A stretch of DNA of 64,000 bases from Amycolatopsis orientalis DSM 40040 = KCTC 9412 (GTDB lineage Bacteria; Actinomycetota; Actinomycetes; Mycobacteriales; Pseudonocardiaceae). Shown piece by piece: positions 16,247 through 25,901 of the stretch. The stretch lies in contig NZ_ASJB01000028.1 of the NCBI RefSeq assembly GCF_000478275.1, positions 186,001-250,000 on the forward strand, read 5' to 3'. Made by a program: the position numbers and the translations under genes. The notes beneath the pieces were generated by a model. The model did no database searches. It saw only the letters and a list, made by a program, of their open reading frames with translations, and had not been told where the DNA came from. How positions within the stretch are numbered: position 1 is the stretch's first letter; each line of letters starts with the position of its first letter.

Positions 16247-16705
16247 ATGACCGACCGAATTTCGTTGTCGAGGGAAAGCCGCGACGGATCCACCGGCCGA
16301 TCCGTCGCCCGCGCTTCCATCCCCCAGCCACGGCCGTCCGAAGATCATTTGTTGCAGGTCCGGAGAACCCGGTGGAACGACGACGTCCTCGTCGTCTCCG
16401 CCGACGGCGAGATCGACCTCGCCACCGCCGGACGGCTCGAACGCGAGCTGTGGCACGACCTTCCCGCCACCACGGTGCTCGACCTCACCGGGGTCACCTT
16501 CCTCGGCGTGGCCGGGCTGCGGGTCATCGAATCCGCCGCCGCCCGTGCCCGCGCCGAACGCCGGGCGGTCGGGGTCGTCGCCCGCACCCGGCCGGTGCTG
16601 CGGTTGCTGCACCTGTTCGGCGTCGACGCCCACATCCCCGTGTACCAGTACCTCGCCCACGCGATCCGCGAAGTACCGAAGGCCTCACCGGTGCCGCATC
16701 GGTGA
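16247..16705 (+). CDS. STAS-domain protein lacking the phosphorylatable serine
   Basis: 152 residues from ATG 16247 (GGGAGA upstream). Residues 1-35 are a polar extension, residues 38-140 a STAS (anti-sigma-factor antagonist) fold: VSADGEIDLATAGRLERELW and VLDLTGVTFLGVAGLRVIES. In active partner-switch antagonists this last loop reads DSTGL with a serine that the kinase phosphorylates; here the same place is V88 (LGVAGL). It therefore probably cannot be switched off by phosphorylation, or has a different role. It is convergent with a second, canonical STAS gene. Confidence 0.85.
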   Translation: MTDRISLSRESRDGSTGRSVARASIPQPRPSEDHLLQVRRTRWNDDVLVVSADGEIDLATAGRLERELWHDLPATTVLDLTGVTFLGVAGLRVIESAAARARAERRAVGVVARTRPVLRLLHLFGVDAHIPVYQYLAHAIREVPKASPVPHR

Positions 16706-16712
16706 GCCCGGC

Positions 16713-17054
16713 TCAGTTGCCGTCGAACGGCAGCAAGGTGGAGAGGCCCGTCTTCAACGCCAGCCGCTTGATCGTCGGTGACGGGAGGAAACTCAAGGGG
16801 ACTCCCTGGCTTCCGCACCGGTCGTTGATCCCGACCAGGGTGGCCAGCCCGGTGGAATCGCAGAACTCCACGCCTTCGAGGTCGACGACGAGCTTGCCGG
16901 GCACGGGTTCGAGTGCTTCCTCGAACGTCTCCTTGAGATCCTCCGACGTCGTCAGGTCGATCTCTCCCGCCACCGCGATGACGACCTGCGCACCGGGCCT
17001 GGCCACCGTCACCGAGAACGGAACCTCCTTGGTGTCGCCGTCTCCGCCAGTCAC
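16713..17054 (-). CDS. Anti-sigma factor antagonist (STAS, canonical)
   Basis: 113 residues. The STAS fold is VVIAVAGEIDLTTSEDLKETF, then VVDLEGVEFCDSTGLATLV with the phosphorylatable S67. The ribosome site GAGGGAGG abuts a GTG at 17060 but is 6 nt from the GTG at 17054, so the latter is preferred. In partner switching the unphosphorylated protein binds an RsbW-like kinase and frees a sigma factor. The kinase is encoded divergently about 160 nt away; no sigma-factor gene is in the window. Confidence 0.87.
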   Translation of the reverse strand: MTGGDGDTKEVPFSVTVARPGAQVVIAVAGEIDLTTSEDLKETFEEALEPVPGKLVVDLEGVEFCDSTGLATLVGINDRCGSQGVPLSFLPSPTIKRLALKTGLSTLLPFDGN

Positions 17055-17212
17055 CGTCACCCTCCCTCACGATCGGAACACCGAGAGTTCCGAAGATATC
17101 GGATGACGGCCTCCCTCCGCCCGGTACACGCGCCCCGGCCACCGCCTTGCCTTAGCCTTGACGGTGGATCCGGCGGTCGTGGACCGCGGCGGACGACGAG
17201 GAGAGCTCCGTG

Positions 17213-17626
17213 ATGCCGATCGACGAGCCGGTGCGCCAGAGCGCGGACGAACTGGTCCACGAAGTCGCCGCCGTCCCGGCCGAGGCCGCCGCCTTGCGGG
17301 ACGTCCTGGCGGACTGGGCCCTCGAACGGGGTCTCCCCCGCGAACTCGCCGAGGATCTCAAGCTCACCGCCTACGAGGCGATGACCAACGTCGTCAAGCA
17401 CGCCTACCCCGACGGCACCGACGGCAACGTCATGACGGTCACCGCCGCCCACGCCGACGGCTCGATCATGGTCACCGTCGCCGACGAGGGCCGCTGGCGC
17501 GACGGCCGCCGCCCGGACGGCGGACGGGGCCTGCCGATCATCCGCGCCTTCGCGCCGGAAGCCTCCGTGACGAGCACGCCGACCGGCACCGTCGTCCGGC
17601 TTTCCTGGCCCTGCCCCGCTGCCTGA
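17213..17626 (+). CDS. RsbW-like anti-sigma serine kinase (HATPase_c)
   Basis: 137 residues from ATG 17213, 7 nt behind GAGGAGAG; a GTG directly before it is possible. GHKL ATP-binding motifs are present: N box EAMTNVVKHAY, G1 box VADEGRW and G2 box GGRGLPIIRAF. Such proteins bind a sigma factor or phosphorylate an STAS antagonist. With the divergent canonical STAS gene it forms a likely partner-switch pair. Confidence 0.87.
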   Translation: MPIDEPVRQSADELVHEVAAVPAEAAALRDVLADWALERGLPRELAEDLKLTAYEAMTNVVKHAYPDGTDGNVMTVTAAHADGSIMVTVADEGRWRDGRRPDGGRGLPIIRAFAPEASVTSTPTGTVVRLSWPCPAA

Positions 17627-17647
17627 CCCCGCCCGCGGGCCGCCGGC

Positions 17648-18223
17648 TCAGCGGACGACGTCGTAGACCAGCTTCTGCACGCCGTTGCCGTAAGCCTCGC
17701 TCTCGACGAGCTTGAGGTTCTGCTTGTCCTTGTCGGTGTCACTGAACAGCTTCTTGCCCGCACCGAGCAGGACCGGGAACATCAGCAGGTGATAGCGGTC
17801 GACGAGCCGGGCGTCGGCGAGATTCCGGTTCAGCTCCGCACTGCCGTGGACGATGATCGGCCCGCCCTCGGTCTCCTTGAGCTCGGCGACCTCGTCCAGC
17901 GAACGCAGGATCGTGGTCTCGCCCCAGTTGCCGACCAGGTCCTCGTCCCGCAGCGTCGTCGAAACGACGTACTTGGGCATCGTGTTGTAGCCGGCGAACT
18001 CCTCGGTCATCCCGGGCCACACGGGCGAAAACGCCTGGTAGCTGACCCGGCCCAGCAGCATCGCGGTGGCCTCACCCTGCTCGCGGCCCTTGAGTTCATA
18101 GGCCGCTTCGTCGAACTCGATGCCGTTGAAGGTCCAGCCGGAGTTGCGGTAGCCGGGCTCCCCGCCGGGCCCTTCGACGACGCCGTCGAGCGAGACGAAC
18201 GCGGTGGCGATCAGGGTGCGCAT
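17648..18223 (-). CDS. Dihydrofolate reductase family (RibD C-terminal-like) protein
   Basis: 191 residues from ATG 18223, preceded by AAGGAGAA. The RibD_C/DHFR-like fold is shown by the N-terminal strand RTLIATAFVSLDGVVEGPGG, the substrate strand MLLGRVSYQAF, GGPIIVHGSAELNRNL (NADPH loop) and LLMFPVLLGAGKKLF. These stand-alone proteins are common in actinomycetes; the substrate is not known and folate is unlikely to be the real one. Single gene, convergent with the RsbW-like kinase. Confidence 0.88.
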   Translation of the reverse strand: MRTLIATAFVSLDGVVEGPGGEPGYRNSGWTFNGIEFDEAAYELKGREQGEATAMLLGRVSYQAFSPVWPGMTEEFAGYNTMPKYVVSTTLRDEDLVGNWGETTILRSLDEVAELKETEGGPIIVHGSAELNRNLADARLVDRYHLLMFPVLLGAGKKLFSDTDKDKQNLKLVESEAYGNGVQKLVYDVVR

Positions 18224-18332
18224 CTGGTTTCTCCTTGGTCGTGCCGATCTGCTTTCGATACCGCGTCGACCGGGAACCGGCGGATTCGACATCGCGCCGG
18301 AAAAATATCCCGGCGGAATCCGGCGGCCGGGG

Positions 18333-19004
18333 TCAGCCCTCGGCGTCGCGGACCAGCAGGGCGATCTGGACCCGGTTCTCCACACCGAGTTTGGCGAGCA
18401 TGCTGCTGGTGTGGGCCTTCACCGTCGCGACGGTGACGTCGAGCCGCCGCGCGACGTCGGTGTTGGACAGCCCCTCGGCGATGGCGGCAGCCGTCTCGCG
18501 TTCACGGTCGGTCAGCGTGGCGAGCAGCTCCCGTGCCGCGGCACGGGACGCCCTGCGCGCGTCGGGCGAATGCGGTCCGGTGGCCGCGGCGATCAGCCGG
18601 GCCGTGGCGGCGGGCGAGAGCGCGGGTTCCCCGGCGGCGACCGTCCGGACCGCTTCCAGGATCCGCGGCGGCGGGGTGTCCTTGAGGACGAATCCGAGCG
18701 CGCCGACGCGCAACGCGCCCAGCACCAGCTCGTCCGAGTCGAACGTGGTCAGCACCAGGACCCCGGGCGGCTCCGGAAGTCCGAGGATCTCCTCGGTCGC
18801 GCTCAGCCCGTCCCGTCCGGGCATCCGGACGTCCATCAGGACGACGTCGGGCCGCTGCTCGCCCACCACGGTGATCGCGGCGTCGCCGTCGGCGGCCTCG
18901 CCGACCACGACGAGGTCGGGCTCGCCGTCGACGATGAGGCGCAACGCCATGCGCACCAGGTGCTCGTCGTCGACGAGCACGACCCGCACCCGCTCGCTGT
19001 CCAT
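18333..19004 (-). CDS. LuxR (NarL) family response regulator
   Basis: 223 residues. Receiver domain 5-120: acidic pair D12/D13, phosphoacceptor D58 in VVLMDVRMPG, T86/T87 and K108. The C-terminal LuxR helix-turn-helix reads LTDRERETAAAIAEGLSNTDVARRLDVTVATVKAH (two helices). It directly follows the histidine kinase gene with no gap and is surely its partner. Confidence 0.93.
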   Translation of the reverse strand: MDSERVRVVLVDDEHLVRMALRLIVDGEPDLVVVGEAADGDAAITVVGEQRPDVVLMDVRMPGRDGLSATEEILGLPEPPGVLVLTTFDSDELVLGALRVGALGFVLKDTPPPRILEAVRTVAAGEPALSPAATARLIAAATGPHSPDARRASRAAARELLATLTDRERETAAAIAEGLSNTDVARRLDVTVATVKAHTSSMLAKLGVENRVQIALLVRDAEG

Positions 19005-20189
19005 TCACTCGCTCCCTTCGCGGACCGGCCACGGCAGCCGCGCGGCGAGGACGAACCCGCCGCCGGGTTCCGCATGGTGGTCCAGTTCGCCGCCTGCCAG
19101 CTCGACCCGCTCGGCGAGGCCGAGCAGTCCGAAGCCCGAGGACGGCGGACCCGCGATCGCCCGCGACGCACCGGAATCCCGGATCGTCACCCGCAGTCCG
19201 TCGCCCGCTTCCCCCTCGACGGTGACCGCCACCCGCGCTCCCGGCGCGTGTTTGCCCGCGTTGGTCAGCCCTTCCTGGACGATCCGGTACACGGTCCTCG
19301 CGATCGCGTCGGGCGGCTCCCCCGTCGTCGAGGCCGTCAAGGTGACGTCCAGGCCGAGTCCCCGCGCGTTCGTGACGAGCGCGGGCAGGTCGGCGACCGA
19401 GGGTTGCGGTGGCTCCAGGCCCTCCGGGCTCGCCCGGAGCACGCCGAGGACGTCCCGCAGTTCCTCGAGCGCCTGATGGGAGCCGTCGGCGATCCCGCGG
19501 GCCAGTTCCGTGACCTGCTCGGCGGGCAGGTCACGGCGGTGTCCCAGCACCCCGGCCTGCATGGCGACCAGTGACACCCGGTGCGCGAGGACGTCGTGCA
19601 TCTCGCGGGCGATCCGGTGCCGCTCCATGATCCGCGCCTCGGCCGCCCGCGCCGTCTGCTCCCGTTCCGCGCTCTCGGCCCGTGCCCGCAGGGAGCGCAG
19701 CTCCTCGCGGCGCGCCCCGACCGCGGCCCCCACGGCCACCACGATCCCCACCGTCAGGACGGGGACACTGAGCAGCAGCCACAGCGGTTCCGCCAGGTCG
19801 CGGCGAGGGTAGAGCCCCGACGTGAGCAGGCTGGTGACCACGCACAGCACCGCCGCGACCGACGTTTCCACCGGACGCCGCCGGGTGGCCAGCGAGCCGA
19901 GGGCGTACGTCGCGGCACCGACGGCCAGCACCGAAGCCGTCGACACGACGATGACCGCCATCGCGACCACGACCGGGAAACGGCGGCGCCACAGGAGCGC
20001 GACCAGGCAGGCCACCGCCACCAGTGGGTCGCCGGTGACCAGCCACTCGACTTTCGGCCCCTCGGCTCCCGGCGGCACCTGGGCCGCGGTCAGGACCCAG
20101 AGCACCAGCCCCAGCGCGGCCGCCGCCAGCAGCCGCCAGGCCTGCTGCCACGACCGGAGGGGCGGCGGGGCGCCGTCGTCGGTGATCAC
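19005..20189 (-). CDS. Sensor histidine kinase (NarL-type, HisKA_3)
   Basis: About 394 residues from GTG 20189; upstream codons in frame are arginine-rich and not conserved-looking. The N-terminal part has four to five membrane helices with very short outer loops, so it may sense in the membrane. HisKA_3 dimer helix with the phosphoacceptor His in RIAREMHDVLAHRVSL, and HATPase domain EGLTNAGKHAPGA ... SGFGLLGLAERVEL. Signal unknown. Confidence 0.9.
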   Translation of the reverse strand: MITDDGAPPPLRSWQQAWRLLAAAALGLVLWVLTAAQVPPGAEGPKVEWLVTGDPLVAVACLVALLWRRRFPVVVAMAVIVVSTASVLAVGAATYALGSLATRRRPVETSVAAVLCVVTSLLTSGLYPRRDLAEPLWLLLSVPVLTVGIVVAVGAAVGARREELRSLRARAESAEREQTARAAEARIMERHRIAREMHDVLAHRVSLVAMQAGVLGHRRDLPAEQVTELARGIADGSHQALEELRDVLGVLRASPEGLEPPQPSVADLPALVTNARGLGLDVTLTASTTGEPPDAIARTVYRIVQEGLTNAGKHAPGARVAVTVEGEAGDGLRVTIRDSGASRAIAGPPSSGFGLLGLAERVELAGGELDHHAEPGGGFVLAARLPWPVREGSE

Positions 20190-20269
20190 CGGGCCATCAT
20201 CGTCGACCCGCGCCCGGCGGCGCAGCCGGACGCGGGACGATTCCGGCCCCGACCTCGGTCGCCGCCGGA

Positions 20270-20285
20270 TTCGACTTTGGTCGAA
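20270..20285. promoter_or_regulatory. Inverted repeat upstream of the two-component operon
   Basis: TTCGAC-TTTG-GTCGAA is a perfect 6-nt dyad about 80 nt upstream of the kinase start and 82 nt before a tiny ORF on the other strand. It could be an operator for either side. Only position and symmetry support it. Confidence 0.3.
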
Positions 20286-20367
20286 CCCGGGGCGCGACGC
20301 GACGCCGATGTGGCCGCCACCCGGCCCGGCGATGCTGGGTTTCACCACGCGACAGGAGGCAGGGAAC

Positions 20368-20421
20368 ATGACCAAGGGCGGCTATCTGGCGCACGATCGC
20401 GCCAAGCAAGTGTCCCGCTAG
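20368..20421 (+). CDS. Tiny ORF (17 aa), possible leader peptide
   Basis: Reads MTKGGYLAHDRAKQVSR and ends in TAG. It has an excellent ribosome site (AGGAGG at 20354-20359, 8 nt before the ATG), better than that of many full genes here. It lies 90 nt upstream of the LuxR-type ATPase regulator on the same strand. It may be a leader peptide or small protein; coding cannot be shown from one sequence. Confidence 0.35.
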   Translation: MTKGGYLAHDRAKQVSR

Positions 20422-20511
20422 CGGAAGACCGGTCCGCTAGGATCCGCAGCCGGGCGTTTTCCCGTCTACATCGGACGGAGATCGCGGGTCTGGTCGAGTG
20501 CGGGAGAGTGC

Positions 20512-22824
20512 ATGGCGGACGGAGTTGGCTCGCTTTCGGGATGGTCGGCCGAACCCACCGAAGTGACCAGCTACGTAGGCCGTGACGCCGAGACCGGCGA
20601 GGCGCGACGGCTGCTGGAAGCGGCGTCGCTGGTCACGTTGACCGGCCCCGGCGGGGTCGGGAAGACCAGGCTGGCGTGGCGCATCGCGACGGCACACCGC
20701 GAAGCCACCGCCGACGAGGTCGCCTTCGTCTCGCTGGCCGAACTACGGGAACCCGCGTTGCTGGTGCCGACCGTCGCGAACGTCCTCGGCTTCGGCGATC
20801 GCTCGGCGAAACCGGCCATCGACGTCGTCGTCGAAGCGCTCCAGGCCAGCCGGTTGCTGCTCGTCCTGGACAACTGCGAGCATCTGGTCGACAGCTGCGC
20901 CTGGTTCGCCGACACCGTGGTCAGGGCCTGCCCCCAGGTGACCGTGCTCGCCACGAGCAGGCAGTCCCTCGGGGTGGCGGGCGAGCGGATCCTGCCGGTG
21001 CCCCCGCTGGCGGTGCCGGAACAGGGCGACTCCTTCGAACGCGCGATGAGCTACGAGTCCGTGCGGCTGTTCGTGGACCGCGCGACCGCCGTCGCGCCGT
21101 CCTTCCGGCTCACCGAATCCGACACCGAACCGCTGATCCGGCTGTGCCGCAGGCTCGACGGGCTGCCGCTGGCGATCGAGCTGGCCGCCGTCCGGGCGCG
21201 GGCGTTGTCCCCGCACCAGCTCGCCGACCGGCTCGACCGGCAGTTCTCCGTGCTCACGAAGGACCGGCGCGGACGGCCGGAACGGCACGAGACCATGCGG
21301 GCGCTGATCGACTGGAGCCATGACCTGTGCACCGGGCCCGAACGGCTGCTGTGGGCGCGCGCGTCGGTGTTCTCGGGCAGTTTCGACCTCGACGCCGCCG
21401 AACAGGTCTGTTCCGGCGGGGACCTGCCGCGCGACCAGGTCCTCGAAGTCGTCGACGGGCTGCTCGACAAGTCCATCCTGCTGCGCGAGGAGTACCCGGG
21501 CGGTGTGCGGTACCGGATGCTGGAATCGGTCCGCGAGTACGGCGCCGACAGGCTCAGCGAAACCGGCGAAACGGCGGAGTACCGGAAACGGCACCGGGAC
21601 TGGTTCGCCGAACTCTCCGGCCGGTACGCCGCCGAATGGCTCGAGACCGATCAGCTCGGCTGGATCGGGCGGCTGCGGCGCGAGCACGCGAACCTGCGCG
21701 TCGCGCTCGACTACTGCACCGGCGGCCCCGAAGACGCGGTCGTCGGGCTGCGGATGTTGCGCGACATCAAGGAGTTCTGGATCTTCCGGGGGCTGAACAC
21801 CGAAGGCCGGATGTGGGTCCGCAGGCTCGACGAGGCCGCGGCACCGGGTATCCCGGAACGGGCGCGGGTGCTGTGGCTGTCCGGTTTCCTGGCCGTGGTG
21901 CAGGGGGACATGGACGCCTACCGGTCCGTGATGGACAGGGCGGAGGCCGAAGCCGAGGCGAGCGGCGACGAACTCGCCGCCGCGTACGTACTCCATGTCC
22001 GTGCCTACGCCGCCCTGATCGGCAACGCCATGACCGAGGCGGCGCGCCTGTTCGGCGCGGCCATCGCACTGTTCCGCGCCAACGGCGACGAGGGCGCGGA
22101 ACTGTGGGCGAGCTACAACCACGGGCTGGCCGTCTGGCTGGACGGCGACATCGACCGCGGCCGGGCGGTGCTCGCCGAGTCCGTCGAGCGCTGTGAACGG
22201 CGGGGCGAGGTCTTCTGGCGCGGCTGGGCGCTGTGGTCGCGCGCCGCCGCCGAGTACCTCCAGGGCGATCTCGCCGTGGCGAGCCGCTGCTGCGAACAGG
22301 TCCTGCGGCTGCACGCGAAGGTGGACGACCGGGTCGTCGTCGGGTTCACGCTCACGGTGCTGGCGGGCTGCGCGGCCCGCACCGGACGGCCCAACCGGGC
22401 CGCGATCCTGCAGGGCGCCGCGATGAACGTCTGGCGCACGGTGGGCGCGTGGCCGACGCGGTACGAGGCGTTCACCGAACCGCTGCAGGCCGACACCGAC
22501 GTCGTGACGGCGGCGCTGGGCTGGGAGGTCGCGGTGAAGGAGTTCGCCGACGGCGCCGCGATGCCCACCGGTGACGCCCTCGCGTACGCCCTCGAAGAGC
22601 GGGCGCCCGAACCCCGGCGACAGACCGCCGGGGTGCTGACCAGGCGCGAGACCGAGATCGCGCACGTGATCGCCGAGGGACTGACGAACCAGGAGATCGC
22701 CGACCGGCTCGGCATCGCCCGGCGGACGGTGGACACGCATATCGACCACATCCTCACCAAGCTCGGCTACTCCAACCGGGTGCAGGTGGCCACCTGGGTG
22801 ACCCGGAGCGCGGACCAGGCCTGA
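20512..22824 (+). CDS. ATP-binding LuxR family regulator (NB-ARC/TPR/HTH)
   Basis: 770 residues. P-loop NTPase at 20-300 with Walker A GPGGVGKT, Walker B LLLVLDNCEHLVD and DGLPLAIELAA (the NB-ARC-like GLPLA motif). A helical TPR-like region spans 330-680, and the LuxR helix-turn-helix is at the end (LTRRETEIAHVIAEGLTNQEIADRLGIARRTVDTH in two helices). Large one-component regulators of this type respond to an unknown ligand through ATP-driven self-assembly. Ends 3 nt before the stop of the convergent PucR gene. Possible target genes are not clear. Confidence 0.9.
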   Translation: MADGVGSLSGWSAEPTEVTSYVGRDAETGEARRLLEAASLVTLTGPGGVGKTRLAWRIATAHREATADEVAFVSLAELREPALLVPTVANVLGFGDRSAKPAIDVVVEALQASRLLLVLDNCEHLVDSCAWFADTVVRACPQVTVLATSRQSLGVAGERILPVPPLAVPEQGDSFERAMSYESVRLFVDRATAVAPSFRLTESDTEPLIRLCRRLDGLPLAIELAAVRARALSPHQLADRLDRQFSVLTKDRRGRPERHETMRALIDWSHDLCTGPERLLWARASVFSGSFDLDAAEQVCSGGDLPRDQVLEVVDGLLDKSILLREEYPGGVRYRMLESVREYGADRLSETGETAEYRKRHRDWFAELSGRYAAEWLETDQLGWIGRLRREHANLRVALDYCTGGPEDAVVGLRMLRDIKEFWIFRGLNTEGRMWVRRLDEAAAPGIPERARVLWLSGFLAVVQGDMDAYRSVMDRAEAEAEASGDELAAAYVLHVRAYAALIGNAMTEAARLFGAAIALFRANGDEGAELWASYNHGLAVWLDGDIDRGRAVLAESVERCERRGEVFWRGWALWSRAAAEYLQGDLAVASRCCEQVLRLHAKVDDRVVVGFTLTVLAGCAARTGRPNRAAILQGAAMNVWRTVGAWPTRYEAFTEPLQADTDVVTAALGWEVAVKEFADGAAMPTGDALAYALEERAPEPRRQTAGVLTRRETEIAHVIAEGLTNQEIADRLGIARRTVDTHIDHILTKLGYSNRVQVATWVTRSADQA

Positions 22825-22827
22825 CGT

Positions 22828-23952
22828 TCACGCCGCCCTGATCGGGGTGGCGGGCCTCGCCGGTCCGGGGTCGGGCGCGAGCAGGTCCGCGCGCAAGGCG
22901 ATGCGCAGGTCGAGCCGCTCCTGGGGGTCGTCGAGGCGGTCGCCGAACAGCACCCGGAGACGGCGCAGGCGGTTGCGGACCGTCTGGGGATGCACCCCCA
23001 GGTTGTTCGCGATCTCGGGGGCGCCGCCACGGGCGGAGAGCATCGCGTCGAGGGTCTCGGCGAGCTTCGTGCGCTCGTTCGACGGCAGTCCGGCGATCGG
23101 TTCCAGGCTGCGCCTGACCAGCGCGGTCGTGAGCACCTCATCGGCGAAGAGCCAGTGCGTGGTCAGGTGATCCGACCAGCGGACGAGCGGGCCGTCCTCG
23201 ATCACCTCACGCCGGACCAGTTCCAGCGTCCGCCGGGCCCACCGCAAGGAGGTCGCGGCGTCGGCGGGCGCCACCGCGGGACCGACCGCCGCCCGCGTCC
23301 CCGCCAGCACGCGGCCGATCTCGATGTCGTCGGGCACGAGCAGGTGCGGGTACTCCCCGGTGAGGTCGGCCAGTACCTCCGGGCCGAAGGAGGCGCGGAC
23401 CGCGCCGGGCTCCGCGGCGATGGCGACCACCTTGGCGGGCGGCACCCAGCCCGCGTCAGCCGCGAGTCCCGCCCACTTCGCGGGCGGGCGGCCGCTCAAG
23501 ATCTCCTGGAGCAGGTCGCGGCGCAGCTCGGCCATCGACGGCGTGTGCGCGGCGCGGTAGGCGGCGGTGGACAGCCGGATCAGGACATCGACGCAGCGGA
23601 GCAGGGCCTCCACCCCGGTGTCCATCAACGCGGGCCCGGCGCCGGGCTGCCGCGACAGCGAGGCCAGGACGGGCAGCGCGCACCGGCCCGCCGAGTGGAA
23701 GGCGCGGGAAAGCCGGTCGAGCCCCTTGCCTGCGGCGTACTCCGCGACCCCCATCCGCCGGAAGGCGTCCGCCCCGGCGGCGATCCCGAGCGCGGAGTCC
23801 CTCCCGTCGTGCTCCAGGACAGACGCGACGAACTCGGTGGCCCGCGTGTCGAGCAAGGGCGCGTGCTCGGGCAGGAGATGCCGGACACCGTCGACGACGG
23901 TGCGGGCGATCACCAGGGCGGCGGAGCGGGCTGGAGCTAAGGACGCGGTCAT
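22828..23952 (-). CDS. PucR/CdaR family transcriptional regulator
   Basis: 374 residues from ATG 23952, with GGAGG 6 nt upstream; the longer frame is not supported. The N-terminal helical half is a sensor-like region, the middle a GGDEF-like CdaR segment (VVAIAAEPGAVRASFG), and the C-terminal HTH_30 reads GAPEIANNLGVHPQTVRNRLRRL. PucR-type proteins act on purine, amino-acid or aromatic catabolism. No obvious target lies beside it. Confidence 0.88.
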   Translation of the reverse strand: MTASLAPARSAALVIARTVVDGVRHLLPEHAPLLDTRATEFVASVLEHDGRDSALGIAAGADAFRRMGVAEYAAGKGLDRLSRAFHSAGRCALPVLASLSRQPGAGPALMDTGVEALLRCVDVLIRLSTAAYRAAHTPSMAELRRDLLQEILSGRPPAKWAGLAADAGWVPPAKVVAIAAEPGAVRASFGPEVLADLTGEYPHLLVPDDIEIGRVLAGTRAAVGPAVAPADAATSLRWARRTLELVRREVIEDGPLVRWSDHLTTHWLFADEVLTTALVRRSLEPIAGLPSNERTKLAETLDAMLSARGGAPEIANNLGVHPQTVRNRLRRLRVLFGDRLDDPQERLDLRIALRADLLAPDPGPARPATPIRAA

Positions 23953-24088
23953 GTCGACCTCCGGGCAGCGAATCGTCGGGGCGCCGAGTCTGCTGCTCCG
24001 AGGTGGCGGGCACATCGGGTGAATTACGTAGTCGGGCCTCCCGGGCCTACGCATCACCCGTTCGTGACGGTTCAGCCGGGCCAGGTGG

Positions 24089-24134
24089 CTCGTGAGTGGT
24101 AATGACGGTTCTAACCGTCATTACCACTCACGAG
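24089..24134. repeat. Dispersed palindrome, copy 4 (perfect)
   Basis: Perfect 22-nt arms and a CT loop, the same arm core as the other copies. It lies 23 nt downstream of the ilvD stop codon (gene on the minus strand). Confidence 0.95.
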
Positions 24135-24157
24135 GCTGGAGCACCTGCCGCGGCGGC

Positions 24158-25837
24158 TTATTCGCAGACAGCGCCGTGTGCGGCGCTCTGAACGACCTTC
24201 GCGTACTTGCCGAGGACACCGCGCGTGTACGCCGGGGCCTTGGGCGTCCACCCTTCCCGCCGCGCCTCGAGGTCGTCGATCTCGACTTCGAGCGTCCGGT
24301 TCGCGACGTCCAGCGTGATCGGGTCGCCGTCGCGTACGAACGCGATCGGCCCGGCGTCGACGGCTTCAGGCGCGATGTGACCGACGCAGAGGCCGGTCGT
24401 GCCGCCGCTGAACCGGCCGTCGGTGATGAGCAGGACGTCCTTCCCGAGTCCGGCGCCCTTGATCGCGCCGGTGATGGCGAGCATCTCGCGCATCCCCGGT
24501 CCGCCCTTGGGGCCTTCGTACCGGATGACGACGACGTCGCCCGCGACGATCCGGCCCTCCGCGAGCGCGTCGAGGGCGGCCCGTTCGCCGTCGAAGACGC
24601 GCGCGGTGCCGGTGAACGTCGATTCGTCGAAGCCCGCCGACTTCACGACCGCGCCTTCCGGGGCCAGCGATCCCTTGAGGATGGTCAGCCCGCCGCTCTT
24701 GTGGATCGGGCGGTCGAGCGGGCGGATGATCTCGCCGTCGAGCCCGGCGGGCGCGATGCCTTCGAGGTTCTCGGCCATCGTCCTGCCGGTCACGGTCAGC
24801 ACGTCGCCGTGCATGAGCCCGGCGTCGAGCAGCGCCTTCATCACCACGGGGATGCCGCCGACCTTGTCGACGTCGTTCATCACGTACTTCCCGAACGGTT
24901 TGAGGTCGCCCAGGTGCGGGACCTTGTCGCCGATCCGGTTGAAGTCGTCGATGCGCAGGTCGACCTCCGCCTCCCGCGCGATCGCGAGCAGGTGCAGGAC
25001 GGCGTTGGTCGAACCGCCGAGCGCCATCACGACGGCGATGGCGTTCTCGAACGCCTCCATGGTCATGATCTGCCGCGCGGTGATGCCCTGCCGGAGCATG
25101 CCGACGACGGCCTCCCCCGACCGGTGGGCGAAGCCGTCGCGGCGCCGGTCGACGGCGGGCGGGGCGGCCGAACCGGGCAGTGACATCCCGAGCGCCTCGG
25201 CCACCGACGCCATCGTGTTGGCGGTGTACATCCCGCCGCAGGCGCCTTCGCCGGGGCAGATCGCGCGCTCGATCCGGTCCACCTCGGCGCGGCTGATCTT
25301 GCCGGCCAGGCAGGCGCCGACGGCTTCGAAGGCGTCGATGATCGTGACGTCCCGGCCGTCGACCTGGCCAGGCATGATCGAGCCCGCGTAAAGGAAGACC
25401 GAGGCGAGATCGAGCCGAGCGGCGGCCATCAGCATGCCCGGCAGCGATTTGTCGCAGCCCGCCAGCAGCACGGAGCCGTCCAGCCGCTCGGCCATCATCA
25501 CCGTCTCGACGGAGTCGGCGATCACCTCCCGCGACACCAGCGAGAAGTGCATGCCCTCGTGCCCCATGGAGATTCCGTCGGACACCGAGATCGTGCCGAA
25601 CTCGAGCGGGTAACCCCCGCCCGCGTGCACACCGTTCTTGACCGCCTTGGCCAGCCGGTCCAGCGACAGGTTGCACGGGGTGATCTCGTTCCACGAGGAC
25701 GCCACGCCGATCTGCGGTTTGGCGAAGTCGTCGTCGCCCATCCCGACGGCGCGGAGCATCCCGCGGGCCGCCGCGCGCTCCAGACCGTCGGTCACGTCGC
25801 GGGAACGGGGTTTCAAATCCGGCTGGTCCTCCGGCAT
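24158..25837 (-). CDS. ilvD: Dihydroxy-acid dehydratase
   Basis: 559 residues from ATG 25837 (GGAAAGG upstream). It dehydrates 2,3-dihydroxy-3-methylbutanoate and -pentanoate to the 2-oxo acids in valine and isoleucine synthesis. Iron-sulfur cysteines C55 ([10 protein letters not shown]), C128 (AGCDKSLPG) and C200 ([14 protein letters not shown]) are all present, and the C-terminal [19 protein letters not shown] is the family signature. It stands alone, without other ilv genes, as is common in actinomycetes. A palindrome follows its stop. Confidence 0.96.
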   Translation of the reverse strand: MPEDQPDLKPRSRDVTDGLERAAARGMLRAVGMGDDDFAKPQIGVASSWNEITPCNLSLDRLAKAVKNGVHAGGGYPLEFGTISVSDGISMGHEGMHFSLVSREVIADSVETVMMAERLDGSVLLAGCDKSLPGMLMAAARLDLASVFLYAGSIMPGQVDGRDVTIIDAFEAVGACLAGKISRAEVDRIERAICPGEGACGGMYTANTMASVAEALGMSLPGSAAPPAVDRRRDGFAHRSGEAVVGMLRQGITARQIMTMEAFENAIAVVMALGGSTNAVLHLLAIAREAEVDLRIDDFNRIGDKVPHLGDLKPFGKYVMNDVDKVGGIPVVMKALLDAGLMHGDVLTVTGRTMAENLEGIAPAGLDGEIIRPLDRPIHKSGGLTILKGSLAPEGAVVKSAGFDESTFTGTARVFDGERAALDALAEGRIVAGDVVVIRYEGPKGGPGMREMLAITGAIKGAGLGKDVLLITDGRFSGGTTGLCVGHIAPEAVDAGPIAFVRDGDPITLDVANRTLEVEIDDLEARREGWTPKAPAYTRGVLGKYAKVVQSAAHGAVCE

Positions 25838-25901
25838 CGGGACACCTTTCCTTCGTGGTGGGACACCGGGCACGCTGCCAACCGAAGCCGCCCGGCGCAA
25901 C

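Noticed and set aside
24092..25183. Plus-strand 363-codon frame opposite ilvD, starting in a palindrome
   Set aside because: It lies wholly antisense to ilvD, which has all family motifs, and has shadow-type composition.
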